A DNA stretch of 64,000 nt from Podospora comata (taxonomy: Eukaryota > Ascomycota > Sordariomycetes > Sordariales > Podosporaceae), in assembly GCA_017354895.1 (NCBI GenBank), contig CP071493.1:3596001-3660000 (forward strand), read 5' to 3'. Shown here one piece after another: positions 10,609 to 25,600 of this stretch. A program made the position numbers and the translations under genes. The first letter of the stretch is position 1; each line of letters starts with the position of its first letter. Under the pieces are notes generated by a model. It did no database searches. It was not told the origin of the DNA and worked only from the letters and a program-made list of their open reading frames with translations.

Positions 10609-12458
10609 GGTGAGGCAAGGCTGATGATGGGTAGGAATTCAACAGCCGATTGTTAGGGAAAAGTGATCATGGTCTGTTGATGTGGCTCGCCATCAGGTTG
10701 TTTCTGATGATTGTTTTTTTGTTTTTTTTTAAGTTTCCTGGGCTGCTTGTCTCTCTGGCCTGGACTATTCTTGTCGTCGTACAGAGCGGCAGGAGAAAGG
10801 GGGGCGAGCGAGTCTGGCGCTTGCTTGTCTTCTCGGCGGTAGGTTTTCCGTATGTAAAGGGAATATGGGTAAGAAGGTTGCGCGGCCCAGCACCGAATTG
10901 GTGCAAACAGAGGGGAGGGCTAAGGGTATTTTTTTTTGGGGCGGAGTGTTGGCAGCATCAGCGAGCAGCAGGCACGGCAAGTGACAGAGTGCAAGTTGCT
11001 TGTACAGAGTAGAGAATCGGCGGGAGCACTTTGCAGTTGGCCTGCATGAGGTACGCCAAGGCTTTGTAAGCCACCCTGGACGCCAATGCTTCGCTTGCTT
11101 GTTGATGGGATTCTAGCGTTCTGTCTAGGGAATCTCTACTCCCTAGATCACTTTGATAGATTGATGACAGAGTGAAGCATAAAAAGATCGGATGGTAGCT
11201 GATGATGATTGTCTGAACACTCTCTGTACACCGCTCGGTTGGCCCCCCGGAGGCATGGAGAGGCATGGCAGGAGGCATCTATCTTCCAAGGGAACAAGTG
11301 AGTGCGACATGCGACGGTTGGAACGGCCCCTCCACGTTCTCTCCCAAAAATGGTATTCGGGGTCCGTCTTTCTGCTTCGAGAATAAAGCCAAGTGGCGGG
11401 CGACTCAGGGCAAGGAACCGCCGTCTTTCAAGCTTCTTTGCAGACTGGACAGTGTCTTCAAAGAAGAATATCACCAATCTCGCAATCTGACCCCAAAGCT
11501 GGGTCCAGATGTCACCGATGGACTGGGCCCCTCTTGTCAAAAATAGCACCAGCACAAGGGATAGCGCTGTGGCTGGCCCCATGTAAAGGAGGGGCACAGT
11601 CAGCAAACAATTTCCATGCTCCAACAGCAGCAAGGGGCGAATGCGAACATGTGTTTGAGAAGGCCAAAGAGGGTCGCGTATCGCTCTGGATTCAGAGATA
11701 TGTTGGCGATGATTCTCTGCCTCCCGCCTCTCTGCCCCTCCAGTGCCCTCCCAGCGCTTGGTGTTGAGGTAGTCCGAGGAGAAGGAGCCGAATGCTACCG
11801 TGATTGCGGAGGCCTACCGCTTACGAGGTACCTTACCCAGCAACAAGACCCATTCTATAATTCCCTAATTCCCGTTTAAACTGCTGCCTGCTTGAAAGAG
11901 TCCACTGCTAGTCTGCTTCTTGTCAGCTGAGAGTTCGGTCGATCCAGAACATGTCGACCTTGAATATCTAAAGAGTTAATATTGCTGTAGGATGTGACCG
12001 ATAAGGAAGGTGCTTCAGGCTGCAGGACAGACATTGTCTGATTTGCTGTGAAAGAGCAAGATGGAGGGGGAGAAAGGCTGTGTCTGTCGTTGTGTGAAGT
12101 TGGCTGAGATAAGCCACTCGCTCGCTGTGTCTTGGGCTGAAACCACGCTACGGGAACTCGGACCATTTGCCAAGAGATCCGCTGCCAAGCCGATGATCTG
12201 CAACTTGTCAGCGGGCCTGGGCGGGGATCGGACTTTATCAGATTTTGGCCTGAGGAACAGGGCGTGCATGACCAACAATCAATTAATCGACATCACGTGC
12301 TGTCGCGGCGCGTCGCATCTTGACGCGCTTCTAAGTTCATTCTGCTGGGCAGGGGACCCTTTTTCGCACCCCTGCGTTTATTTCTTCGGCAACTGAATCT
12401 ATTCACATCGACTGAACGGATCAATTGTACCAGAAACTCGACGAAAATACAGCTCATT
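10609..12458. other. 1.85 kb divergent intergenic region between the F-box and apn1 genes
   Basis: No convincing gene. Open frames here (for example a 161-codon minus frame at 11148-11633) have no recognisable domain and no splice structure. The region probably carries the upstream leaders and promoters of both flanking genes. An oligo-T run lies at ~10714-10730. Confidence 0.5.
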
Positions 12459-13916
12459 ATGCCCCGCCAATCAGCCAGACAAGCTGCCCAAGCCAAGCCA
12501 ACCGCAGAAGCCATCGGCGGGGTCGAAGAGAAAGTCGTCGCAACCAAAGTCTCAAAGGCAATGTCGGTCGCCTCCGTTGTCGAGTCCAAGGTGGAAGTAA
12601 ACAACAGAGCCACAACCAAGCGCAAAGTCGACTACAACGAAGACAAGGAAGATGAGAGCGTCAAGTCTGATGTCAATGGCATCAATGACATCAAGGAAGA
12701 AGAAGACGACGAACCCTCCACTAAGCCAGCCCCCAAGAAGCGCAAAACAACCACCACCTCCTCCAAAAAGACAGACGACAGCATGCCTCTCGCCGCCCGC
12801 ACCCCCCTCAACACCCTCAAACTAGCCATGAAGATTGGCGCCCACGTCTCCGCCGCCGGGGGGGTTCAAAACTCCATCACCAACGCCTCCAGCATCGGCG
12901 CCAACGCCTTCGCCATCTTCCTCAAACCTCACCGAACCTGGAAATACCCCCCCTTCTCCCCAGAAACCCCCTCCCTCTTCTCCTCCCTCCTAAAAACAAA
13001 CACCTACACCCCCGACATCATCCTCCCCCACGCCAGTTACCTCATCAACCTCGCCCAACCCGACAAGGAAAAATCCACCCAAGCCTACTCCTCCTTCCTC
13101 GACGACCTGAAGCGATGCGACGCCCTGGGCATAACCCTCTACAACTTCCACCCGGGATCAACCGGCGGCCTCCCCATGTCCGAAGCCTGCGCCCGGATAG
13201 CCTCCCACCTCAACACCGCCCACAAAGCCACCAAATCCGTCATCACCGTCCTAGAGAACATGTGCGGAAGCGGTAACATCATCGGCTCCTCCTTCTCCGA
13301 CCTCGCCACAATCATATCCCTCGTCGAAGACAAGTCCCGCGTCGGCGTCTGCGTCGATACATGCCACGCCTTTGCCGCCGGCTACGACATCCGCTCGCCG
13401 GAAGCCTACGCCAAAACAATGAGGGAATTCGACGAGGTCGTCGGGCTAAAGTACTTGAAAGCCTTCCATCTAAACGATAGCAAAGCCCCCTTTTCATCAC
13501 ACCGGGACCTTCACGAGAATATCGGACAGGGATTTCTCGGGTTGAGAGCGTTCCACAACGTGGTCAATGATGAGCGGTTACAGAACATCCCTATGGTGCT
13601 CGAGACACCTATTGAAGTCAAGGGGCCGGACGGCAAAAAGACAGAAGACAAGAAGATCTGGGCGGATGAGATCAAGCTGCTCGAGTCGTTGATAGGGATG
13701 GATGCCGAGTCAAAGGAATTTAAAGATTTGGAGGTGGAACTTCAGAAGAAGGGTGCGGCAGAGAGGAAGAGGATTCAGGAGCAGGTGGACAAGAAGGCTG
13801 ACAAGGATGCCAAGAAGGCGACGCCAAAAGGGAAAAAAGGGGCCGCTGCTGCTGCGAAGAAAAAGAAGAAGACCGAGGAGGAGGCGTGTGATTCTTGTGG
13901 TGAGGAGAGCGAATAG
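12459..13916 (+). CDS. apn1: AP endonuclease 1 (endonuclease IV family)
   Basis: A single exon of 485 residues. The enzyme cuts the backbone 5' to abasic sites and removes 3' blocks in base excision repair, in nucleus and mitochondria. A TIM barrel runs from ~124 (MKIGAHVSAAGG) to ~410. All nine metal ligands of E. coli Nfo have counterparts: His in LPHASYLINLA, His in YNFHPGS, Glu in VLENMCG, Asp and His in CVDTCHAF, His in AFHLND, Asp and His in RDLHENIG, and Glu in VLETP. The ~120-residue N-terminal extension is disordered with basic clusters (TKRK, KKRK) that look like nuclear localisation signals. The C-terminal tail is Lys/Ala-rich and ends in CDSCGEESE. The extension and tail are common in fungal Apn1. 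Confidence 0.95.
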   Translation: MPRQSARQAAQAKPTAEAIGGVEEKVVATKVSKAMSVASVVESKVEVNNRATTKRKVDYNEDKEDESVKSDVNGINDIKEEEDDEPSTKPAPKKRKTTTTSSKKTDDSMPLAARTPLNTLKLAMKIGAHVSAAGGVQNSITNASSIGANAFAIFLKPHRTWKYPPFSPETPSLFSSLLKTNTYTPDIILPHASYLINLAQPDKEKSTQAYSSFLDDLKRCDALGITLYNFHPGSTGGLPMSEACARIASHLNTAHKATKSVITVLENMCGSGNIIGSSFSDLATIISLVEDKSRVGVCVDTCHAFAAGYDIRSPEAYAKTMREFDEVVGLKYLKAFHLNDSKAPFSSHRDLHENIGQGFLGLRAFHNVVNDERLQNIPMVLETPIEVKGPDGKKTEDKKIWADEIKLLESLIGMDAESKEFKDLEVELQKKGAAERKRIQEQVDKKADKDAKKATPKGKKGAAAAAKKKKKTEEEACDSCGEESE

Positions 13917-14152
13917 AGGGGCCGGATAAAGTGTATAAAAAGTGTGTAAACTGAATATCTACCAAGAGGCATAAAAAAAAACAAAAAAAAGGAGGGGGGG
14001 GGATTATCTGCCTCGACTGTGCATGCCTATCATGTACAACTGTATAACCACAAAGGTCAAACTTAAACCCTAATAACAAGAAAACAATACTCTCTCACAC
14101 CCACAACAAAAGAAACCCAACCGGTTGATGTGTTTCCTTCAACACACCATCT

Positions 14153-17100
14153 CTACCTCCGTCCCCTAGCCCAACCCTCCACCCTCCCCAACCCCCCTCT
14201 AAGTCCCAACCCCCGCTCCCCATTCTGCTCCAACCAACCCTCCATCCTCTCCCTATACCCCCTCAACCCCCTAACAAGCGGCATCCGTCCCCCCTCCTCC
14301 CCCCCGACAAAATTCCCCGGATTCAACAACATCTCAAACAACCCCCCCCAAATCTCCGTCTGCCAATACCTCTTCAAGTTCTCCCTAATCCTATACCTCT
14401 TCCCCAATCCATTCCCATCCCTCACCCCAACCGTCTCGATATACTTCCCAAACAACAAACAATGCACTATCCCCGCCACCCCAAAATACTCAATCTGCCA
14501 CGTCCACAACCTCCCCTCCCTCACCTCGTTACAGTCCTGACTCGTCGTCTTCCAATCAGCCACAAACTGAACATCATCCCTAAAATTCCTCATGTCGATC
14601 CCGCGCCCAAAATCAATCAACGTAATTCCCCGCGAGGCCCAACCCCCGTCGCCCGAGGGTTGATACTTCGTCGACAGCGGTGTCTCATCACCGGGAAGGC
14701 GCAAGAGGCAGTTGTCTGCTTTCAAGTCACCATGCATGATCCCCTTGGCGTGAAGAGCCTCCACTGTGCGTAAGAGCTCAATAGTAAAAAACATGGCCAG
14801 CTGCTCGTCCATCACGCCCGAGGCTTCCCCGCGGAAGAGGTTGACCACATCCAGCAGCGTCCCGAAGGGGTGATACGGCAGGAATAAAAAGCATTCATCC
14901 TGGTAAAGGTGAAACTCCAACGCTGGAGACAGCGAAGCCGTTGCCCTGTCGTGCGGACCAAGACGGTTGTGCGCCAGACGCATCATGTAAAACTCCCAAG
15001 GAGTAGGCGGGGACTCCATCTTGAGTGCCTCCTGCGGGTAACGCTTGTGATGGGCAGAGGCAAAACGCCCCTTGCCCATGATGGCGTTTTCGTTGTTTTC
15101 GTCATCGTCGTCGTCGGCGTCGGAATTATTCACCGAAGGGTGGGAATTGTTGACGAGATACACCGGGGCAAAGGCTCCGGCGCCGAGTTCACGGCGGATG
15201 GCGTATTCCCTTTCTGTGCCGGGAAAGCGGAGGGTGACAGACGACCCAAGGTTGGAAGACTTGTCGCCTGTGCTGGAGCGGTTGCCGCCTTTGCCGATTG
15301 CTTTGCAGTACTTTCTTATCTCGGCACTGCGGTCAGACTTCTCGCTGCGGTGGTCGTAAAAGCCATCGTACGAAGTCAAGGGAGGCTGGATGTTCGATAA
15401 AATCTCGCCTCGGACAGCGGTGTCGACAGGATTGCACTGGGCATCCTTGATAATAGGCCCCTTGTTGTGGATAACGAGCGTCTTGGTTGCCTTGGGCGTC
15501 AGCACCTTGGTGGCAAGGGGCTTCGACGCCAACGCAGGTCTGGCCTTGGGAAGCAGCGGCTGAGGCACCTTGCCCTTGGGAAAGGCATTCTCATCCTCAA
15601 ACACACCCCGAGCCGGACTGCTGAGCGGTGTCAGATCTTCCCCTTCCTCCTCATCCTCTTCGGCAATCATGTTCTTGTTGATCTGCCTCGACGGGGTCTT
15701 GCTGTGTAGCTCGTACCGACCCATATCAGCCGTGACATCAAGCGACATTTCCGTTCGTTCCGTGATGGGAGTCATGAATGGAAGACGGTTGTTAGCCGCC
15801 TCCGCAGGATCCCTCCACGGTCGTCGTGTCGGCACATAGTCTTCAGGGGGTATAGGAACAAACATGGTCCTCGTTCTAGGAGGCTCATCCGGATGATCGT
15901 CCTCTTCCCCATCATGAACATCGATCAAATCGTCCGACTGGTCTTGATGCTGCTTGTGTGATGATTCCGACCACACACTGGCATTTTCATCACCATCACC
16001 ATCGACATCATCCTCTTCTTCCTCCTCCTCATCCTCATCGACATCACTGGTTGAAATACGCCTGGTGCCATCACCCATGGTATAATCATCCGACTCATAC
16101 CCCCTTTCGTCATCACTACCACCAAGAGGCTTTACCGGCTTGATTTCCGCATTGAAAATGTCGTAGATATCGTCCGTGGCCGCCTTGGTGTGCAGAGTCA
16201 TAGTCGGCTCACCGACAGACTGCCTCTTCTTCTTCTTCAGCTTCTTCGGGCCCGAAGGAGAGTCAAAATTCGTTTGAACTGCTTCACCGTCAGCAAATTA
16301 CCCCCTTACCAACAATCCCCAAAATAAACTCACTGGTTTGCGTCTCATTCAATTCCTGCTTCTTCTTTCTCCTCATCGTCTTCTCCCCCTTCGGATAAAT
16401 CGGCGCCCCATTCTCATCCAACCTAATCACATCCGCATGAATCGCCATCTTCTGCGGCTTTCCTCCCACATTCCCAGCCCCCGAGAAGCTATTCTCATCA
16501 TTCATAAACAGCGTCGACTCATGCTGCTGCTCATCCTCCCACTCAACATCCAGCCACCCCCTATTAGCCGCCCAAATCTCCTCAAAACTCTTCTCCGTCC
16601 CAGGCTCATCAGGCGTCGGATACACAGCCCTCAAGTCCACATAAATCCTCTCCCTCTTCCCACTCGCCGGATTCACAGTAACCTGAACCTTGGTATAGTC
16701 AATTCGAATGTGCGATTGTGATATCTGCTTGTCCATAGACTGAAGTACATAGAAACGCCAGCAACAAACGGCCCACAAATTAGTCCTAAATTGATCAACA
16801 CTTTTGCTAATGTTGGAAAGTTACGGGGCAGGACCTACCGGATCTCTGAACACCGCCATCTTGGCCCCAGCACTAGGCGGTTTCTTTCCTCCCGCCTTCA
16901 ACGTCTCCCCAGCCCACGGCTTCGGCGCCATGGTGTTCTCCTTTTTTCTTTCGGCCATCGACCCAATCGAGTCCCACCCCTTCGACTCCGGTCCACGAGA
17001 GGACATGGCCGACGGTTCCGGCGCAGCATCCGCATCCGAGAAAATCGCCAGCTTCGACTTCGCCGGCCTCGCTCCCCCACCCCCAACACCACTCGTCTGC

Positions 17101-17843
17101 CTCGGCGCCTGAGGATCCCTCACCACCGGCTCGGCAGCCCCAAAAGGATCAGCCCTCACCCCAAGCACCTTTCTCTGCGCCGGAATCGCCGGACTACTCG
17201 GCCCATCGCCCTCCTCTTGCGCCGCCCGCCGTTGTTCAAACTCCCCAAACTTCCTCAACAACCTCGCCGCAGGCGTAGCCTCCCTCTCAATCCCCAACTT
17301 GTAAACCTCCTCCGCCTGCGCCCACCGTCCCACATTCTCCAACCACCCAGCATACTCCTCATAAAACAACGCCAACCCTTCCCCAATCCCCTTGCTCGAC
17401 AAAAAAACATATCCTTCCCGTTTATTATCCATAAACCACCCCACATACCACAACCACAGCCTCAGATACCTCCCATCCTGCTTATACCTTTTGTCATTGA
17501 CCAACCCCCGCGTCGCACGCTCCAGCACCCCTAGCAGCCCCGACTCTTTGGTGTTTTGCACCGAGGGGTAGGCTTCCAGAGTCCACTTTACGTACCGGTC
17601 CCAAATGTCGAGAGGGTCGTCGGACTCGTCAATGTTTTGAATCTCTTGCTCAAAAGAGGCTTTTATTCTGGAGTTTTCACCTTTGAGGTCGTCGAGGTTG
17701 GGATGGGGGGAGGAGGAGGGGTTGCCCCGGGGGGAGAAGAGCTGGGCGAGTTTTTTGGCGGAGCGGCCGGAGGGGAGGGATTGGATGTTTTCTTTGTGGC
17801 CTTCGATCAAGTCAAAATTGACCGAATCATCGTTGTCGGGCAT
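14153..17843 (-). CDS. bub1: BUB1/MAD3-type spindle checkpoint Ser/Thr kinase
   Basis: Three exons, 17843..16839, 16739..16334 and 16278..14153, give 1178 residues; introns are 99 and 55 bp. In order: a KEN box at residues 17-19; a TPR-like MAD3/BUB1 homology region 1 (DPLDIWDRYVKWTLEAYP ... YRQ-like repeats through LFYEEYAGWLENVGRWAQA); two short KLAIFSD and KMAVFRD motifs; a second KEN at 301-303; a GLEBS-like Bub3-binding segment (EKSFEEIWAANRGWL); the conserved TMTLHTKAATDDIYDIFN motif near 496; an acidic region; and a kinase domain from ~830. The kinase has a Gly loop (GAGAFAPVYL), a Lys in EALKME, HGDLKADNCLL and DFGRG, so it looks active. It signals unattached kinetochores to the APC/C. 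Exon 3 was anchored by phase and by motif continuity. Confidence 0.95.
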
Positions 17844-18563
17844 TGTTGTTTGTGGTGGCCGAGACCTCGGCGGGGGATGTTAATGTTGTTGGTAAAGTCG
17901 GACGTCAAGAAGGATGGAAAAAAAACAAAAAACAAAGATGGGATATGGCAGGAAAAGAAGTGAGTCAACTGTTGCAAGATGCACTGCAAAGCGTGTCGTG
18001 CCTGGCGGAAAAAGGACAGCGCGTTGGTGAAATTTAGGAGGGGTTGATGTCAGGTCGAGTCGAGGGTTGGTCGCGACCCAATCTGGACCCCGCTAATAAG
18101 ACCCCCGCTGGCTGCTGCTGGGTTTCAAGTGTACAAAATATTTTGGGAGATGGGGGTTGTTGTAGCAACCGAATCGACAGGTGGTGCACAGTTGTCGGCC
18201 AACATGCTGCATGCGAGCAGGGTTAGGGTTGACCATGCTCAACTACTTGATGGGGAACCACACCTATGAGTGAGCAACCCAAGGGGGACAAGCCCAGTTA
18301 TGGTGCTCTATGCGCTTCCAGCAAGAGTGTCATGATATGTCCAAAACTCCGTTAAGTGTGGTTTTGCCTGGAGGTCGAAGCCAACCTATACCTACCTGGT
18401 ACCTACCTACCCGCCCGTGCAACATGAGCGCGCGGCATTGGCAAGGAGGAGGCCGCGCCTCCCCCCCCCCCTCTTTCCAATGAGGGATGAAAGCCTCATA
18501 ACCTTCTCACAAAGACACAAGAGCCCTTCATTTGTCCCCCAAAGCCGTAGCCAGTAATTCCCC
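17844..18563. other. Spacer between bub1 and the STAND remnant
   Basis: Upstream region of bub1. It contains a doubled telobox at 18219-18230 and a run of CCTACCTA/TACCTACC motifs at 18386-18413, a motif common in Sordariomycete intergenic DNA. No gene seen. Confidence 0.5.
18219..18230 (+). promoter_or_regulatory. Doubled telobox (AGGGTTAGGGTT)
   Basis: Two TTAGGG units lie ~376 bp upstream of the bub1 start. See the telobox finding for the shared pattern. Confidence 0.4.
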
Positions 18564-21500
18564 ATGGAAGCCCTCGCCGCAATATCCCTAACAGGCAACA
18601 TCCTCCAATTCACCCAATTCATCTCCAGCCTCGTCACAACCGCGGGAGAGCTCTATTAAACCCCAGATGGCTCCTCGTCCTCCGATACCACAGCCGACAT
18701 TGAGACAACCCACCGTCGCCTTCTCAACTTTAGCGCCCTCTTGCAACAGAACCAGAAAGCGATACCCCAACAATCACCAATTGGCGTCAACGATGCAAAC
18801 GCCTTGGCGAATGACCTCGCAAAAGAGTGCAAAGGCATCTGTGATGAGCTCTTGGAGATGACAGGAAGGTTGGAACTCAAGGAAAAGGGAAGTCGGAGGT
18901 TAAACAGTTATGTCGCTGCCTTCAAAATAATCTTGAACCGGGGGAGGATAGAGGGGATTTGGAAGAGGCTGAATAGGTTTCAAGACATTGTTTCTATGCA
19001 CTTTCTGCCGGTGATCAGGCAAGTAGGCCGGGCATTTTTTGGCAAATCGGATTGTGCTAATTATAGGGATGGGTGTCTAGTGCACAACAATCGAGTCTTC
19101 TGGATACGGTCGAAACTCTCAGACAAGAAAGCGACAGTATGAAAATTGACCAGACCAAGAAACTCGACTCTATCGCCAAAACTCTATCCGAGGTAGCTTC
19201 AGCAAACAAGAACCTCGGCGCGGAACTGTTGAAGCTTTTCCACGGCTTATGGCAGAAACTCTTGGCCCCGGCTTCACTAGAGAGATTGTCATGGGGAATC
19301 AAGAAGCTTGATCTGACCAAAAACGACATCGCAGCCCTCACAAAGGAGCAGGCTGTTCTCAAAAGCCTGAACTTCTACTCCCGCCCGGTACGCCACGATA
19401 ACATCCCTCTAGCTTACGAAAAACACGTTTCGCTGGATGTTGGAACCGCCACCACCGGACATTGACGTCGATGACGATCCTGCCAAACACCGCTTCTTCA
19501 ACTGGCTCAAAACCGGGGACGGCATCTTCTGGGTCTCCGACAAAGCCGGTTCGGACAAGTCAACCCTGATGAAGTTCCTCGCCGACCACGAAACAACCCA
19601 AACCATGCTCGAAGAATGGGCCAAACCATTCAAGCTCCTGACCGCAAGGCACTACTTCTGGGCAGCCGGCACGCACATGCAAAAATCCCACGAGGGTCTC
19701 CTCAAAACCCTCTACGATATCTTCTGCGCCTGTCCCAGCCTCCTCCCCGCCGCTTGTCCCCTTCGCTGAAGGCAGACCTGTCCCGAACGGACCGAGCAGC
19801 AGAGCACCGAGTGGACAACCCGTGAACTTTCCGAAGCCCTGTACCATCTCGGCCGGAATCAAGACCTCCACATCCGGCACTGTTTCTTTATCGACGGCGT
19901 CGATGAGTTTGACGGTGATCACCTCATGCTCTGCGAGATTCTTTCCAACCCCCCAACAGCAAGCTCTGTCTCTCCAGCCGGCCATGGAACGTCTTCATCG
20001 ATGCCTTTGGCAATAACAATGCGCGCAAGATCAGCATCGAGGATCTCACGCGCGAAGATATTCTCGGCTATGCAGAGAGGCGGCTCACAGGACACCCCAG
20101 GTGGAATCTTCCCCATTTCTCACCGCAGGACAAAACCGCCATTATCGATTCGATCACCGACAAGGCCCAGGGTGTTTTCCTCTGGGTGTTCCTCGTAACA
20201 AGATCAATACGAGACGGTCTAACCAACCTCGACACAATGCTCGATCTTCAGCATCGACTCGAAAGCCTCCCCACCGACCTCGAGCGCTTCTTCAAACACA
20301 TGCTCAACCTCATCGACAGCGTCTACCACCAAAAAATGGCGAGCTTCCTCAGCATATCCGCCCATGCCAAGCAGCCGCTCTACTACCTAACTTTCAGCAT
20401 GCAAGAGCGCGAAAGCGAAGACGAGGACTACGCCCTCAAGATGGCAATCACCCCAACCTCCCCGCCCGAAGAAGAGCAGCTATACGATCGGTGCCGACGC
20501 CGTGTCAATGCCATCTGCGGGGGGTTGCTAGATGTCAAGGGCACCTCAGTCGAGTTCCTCCACCGAACAGTCCGCGACTTTTTGCTCACTCGGGAAATGA
20601 ACGACTACCTCAGTTCGAAAACGAAACCAGGGCTTTCCACTCCTCTCTCAACTCTGCGGGCTTACACAGCCTGCTTGAAATGCAGTGCACCACCCACATC
20701 GTCTGACTCTGCCTCCTTGTTACGAACGCGACTCCTCAAGGAAGGTCTCTCGTATGCGCACGAGGCGTTGGAGGACGCGGAAGAGACAGCAGTCGAGCTG
20801 CTCGATGATATCGAGAACCTCTTCGCCGCGCCATTAAAAGACGGTGAAGATGCCATGGAGTGGAACCTGCTCGAACCGGCCGAGTTCAACGGCGATACCA
20901 CCATCGGAGACGTTGTTGCGTCGGGAAACGAGGCATCCGATTTCCAGTTTCGAAAAGAGGTCCTCCGGACAGGGGCGGCAAAGTATGTCTCGAGGAAACT
21001 CAACGACAGTTTGTACTACTTTGACGACTTGAAGGAGTGGCCGCTTTGCTTGGTCGCTGAGGAACAGCAGTGGACCGAAGGTCATCTGCAAGTGATCCAG
21101 TGTCTGTTGGAGGCCGGCAAGGATCCGAACGAGGGGCACGGCGGGTGGCAATCGCCTTCGCCTTGGACAAAGTTTATTCAGCGGACCTGCCAGGAGGAAT
21201 ACAAAGGACGTCTTTTGGAGAGCAGTAGAAACGGACTTGTACTTGGCGTTTCTGCATCATGGTGCGGCGAGGAATGCTCGGGTTGAGTTGTTTAGGTTTG
21301 CTGAGCCGGCGGTATTGGATGCGATGAGTTGTTTCATTGAGATGTTGTTCGCGCGACATGCGAGACATTCTGATAAAGCCTTGCGGGTATTGGAGGCGTT
21401 TCTCGACCTGTCAGCTGGCGTGGATATTTCTGATGAGGTGCTGATCACTTTGTTTGAGGGAGTAGGCAAAATCACGCCCAGAGCAACGAAGCCAGATCGG

Positions 21501-21795
21501 CTGAGGTTCTATCGAAAGATCACGGAAATGGCTGTGAATACTGGGGCGTCTTGGGGACGGGAAATGTCCTTTTTACTAGAGAATATATAAAAGGCATTTC
21601 CCGGCGTTCTTGGGGTGCCTATTCTTGCTGTGATCGGGGTTAGAGATGGTGGACAACCGGTTATCGTCCTTCCTAAGAGGAAGACCGAAAAGGAAGGGGA
21701 CTTGTGGGAGAGGACTTTGAAGCGAACCAGGCGGACTATAGAGGAGGGGTTTGGCCTTCAGGAGCCATCATGTGATGGGTTGCTGGACCAGTAGT
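18564..21795 (+). pseudogene. Broken NACHT-type STAND (NLR-like) gene with fungal N-terminal helical domain
   Basis: The family order is intact but the frame is not. The N-terminus at 18564 (MEALAAISLTGNILQFTQF) is the helical domain typical of fungal STAND proteins; TAA at 18657-18659 interrupts it, after which it continues in frame to LPVIRQ. A 44 bp intron (19023-19066) joins to GWVSSAQQSS. The NACHT follows: FYSRPVRHDNIPLAYEK, a -1 slip in an A run near 19420-19428, a P-loop reading SDKAGSDKST (both Gly changed to Asp), an in-frame TGA near 19767, and Walker B FFIDGVDE. There is another -1 slip in a C run near 19950, then SRPWNVF, a helical region to ~21200, a frameshift near 21212, and a TAA at 21588-21590 with the frame continuing to ~21795. 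Intact members sense non-self or trigger regulated cell death; this copy cannot. Confidence 0.85.
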
Positions 21796-22239
21796 GACAC
21801 ATAAACTACCACCGATCGCCTCGAGGCAGGTGAGAGAATCAACATGCTCCACAGGCTCAGGGTAAATAATCACCGATCTCCGGTAATAGACTGTAGTCGA
21901 GTCTTGGATATGTCTAGTCCTGCAGCCTGCCAAATGTCAGCCCTTTTTGTGGAGTTACATGTCATGGCCGGCAAACCACGGCAATAGGCGAGAACCTTGA
22001 GAGGTCATGCCGGCAATGTGGTCCACGACCACCCCGCAAGTTTCCGAAAGAGGATCCATCCAAGCTTGGACTTTGAAAAAGAATTCACATTGGTATTTCC
22101 CTGCTTTCTAAGGCTTCGTCACCCTTTTCATAAGTCATCTCAGACATCTTTTGACCCGAGGTAAACCTGTTACCAACAAATCACCAGACCCCGTCCCTCT
22201 GGGTTCCGATTCCCCCCGAGGCATCCCACCGCGTCCACC

Positions 22240-25600
<3,361 letters not shown>

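Noticed and set aside
11148-11633. 161-codon minus-strand frame between the F-box gene and apn1
   Set aside because: No domain, no signal peptide and no typical codon bias; it sits in the divergent promoter region.
19019-19066. GC-AG intron in the STAND remnant
   Set aside because: The GCAAGT donor would leave the wrong phase; a GT donor four bases later (19023) joins the exons in frame.
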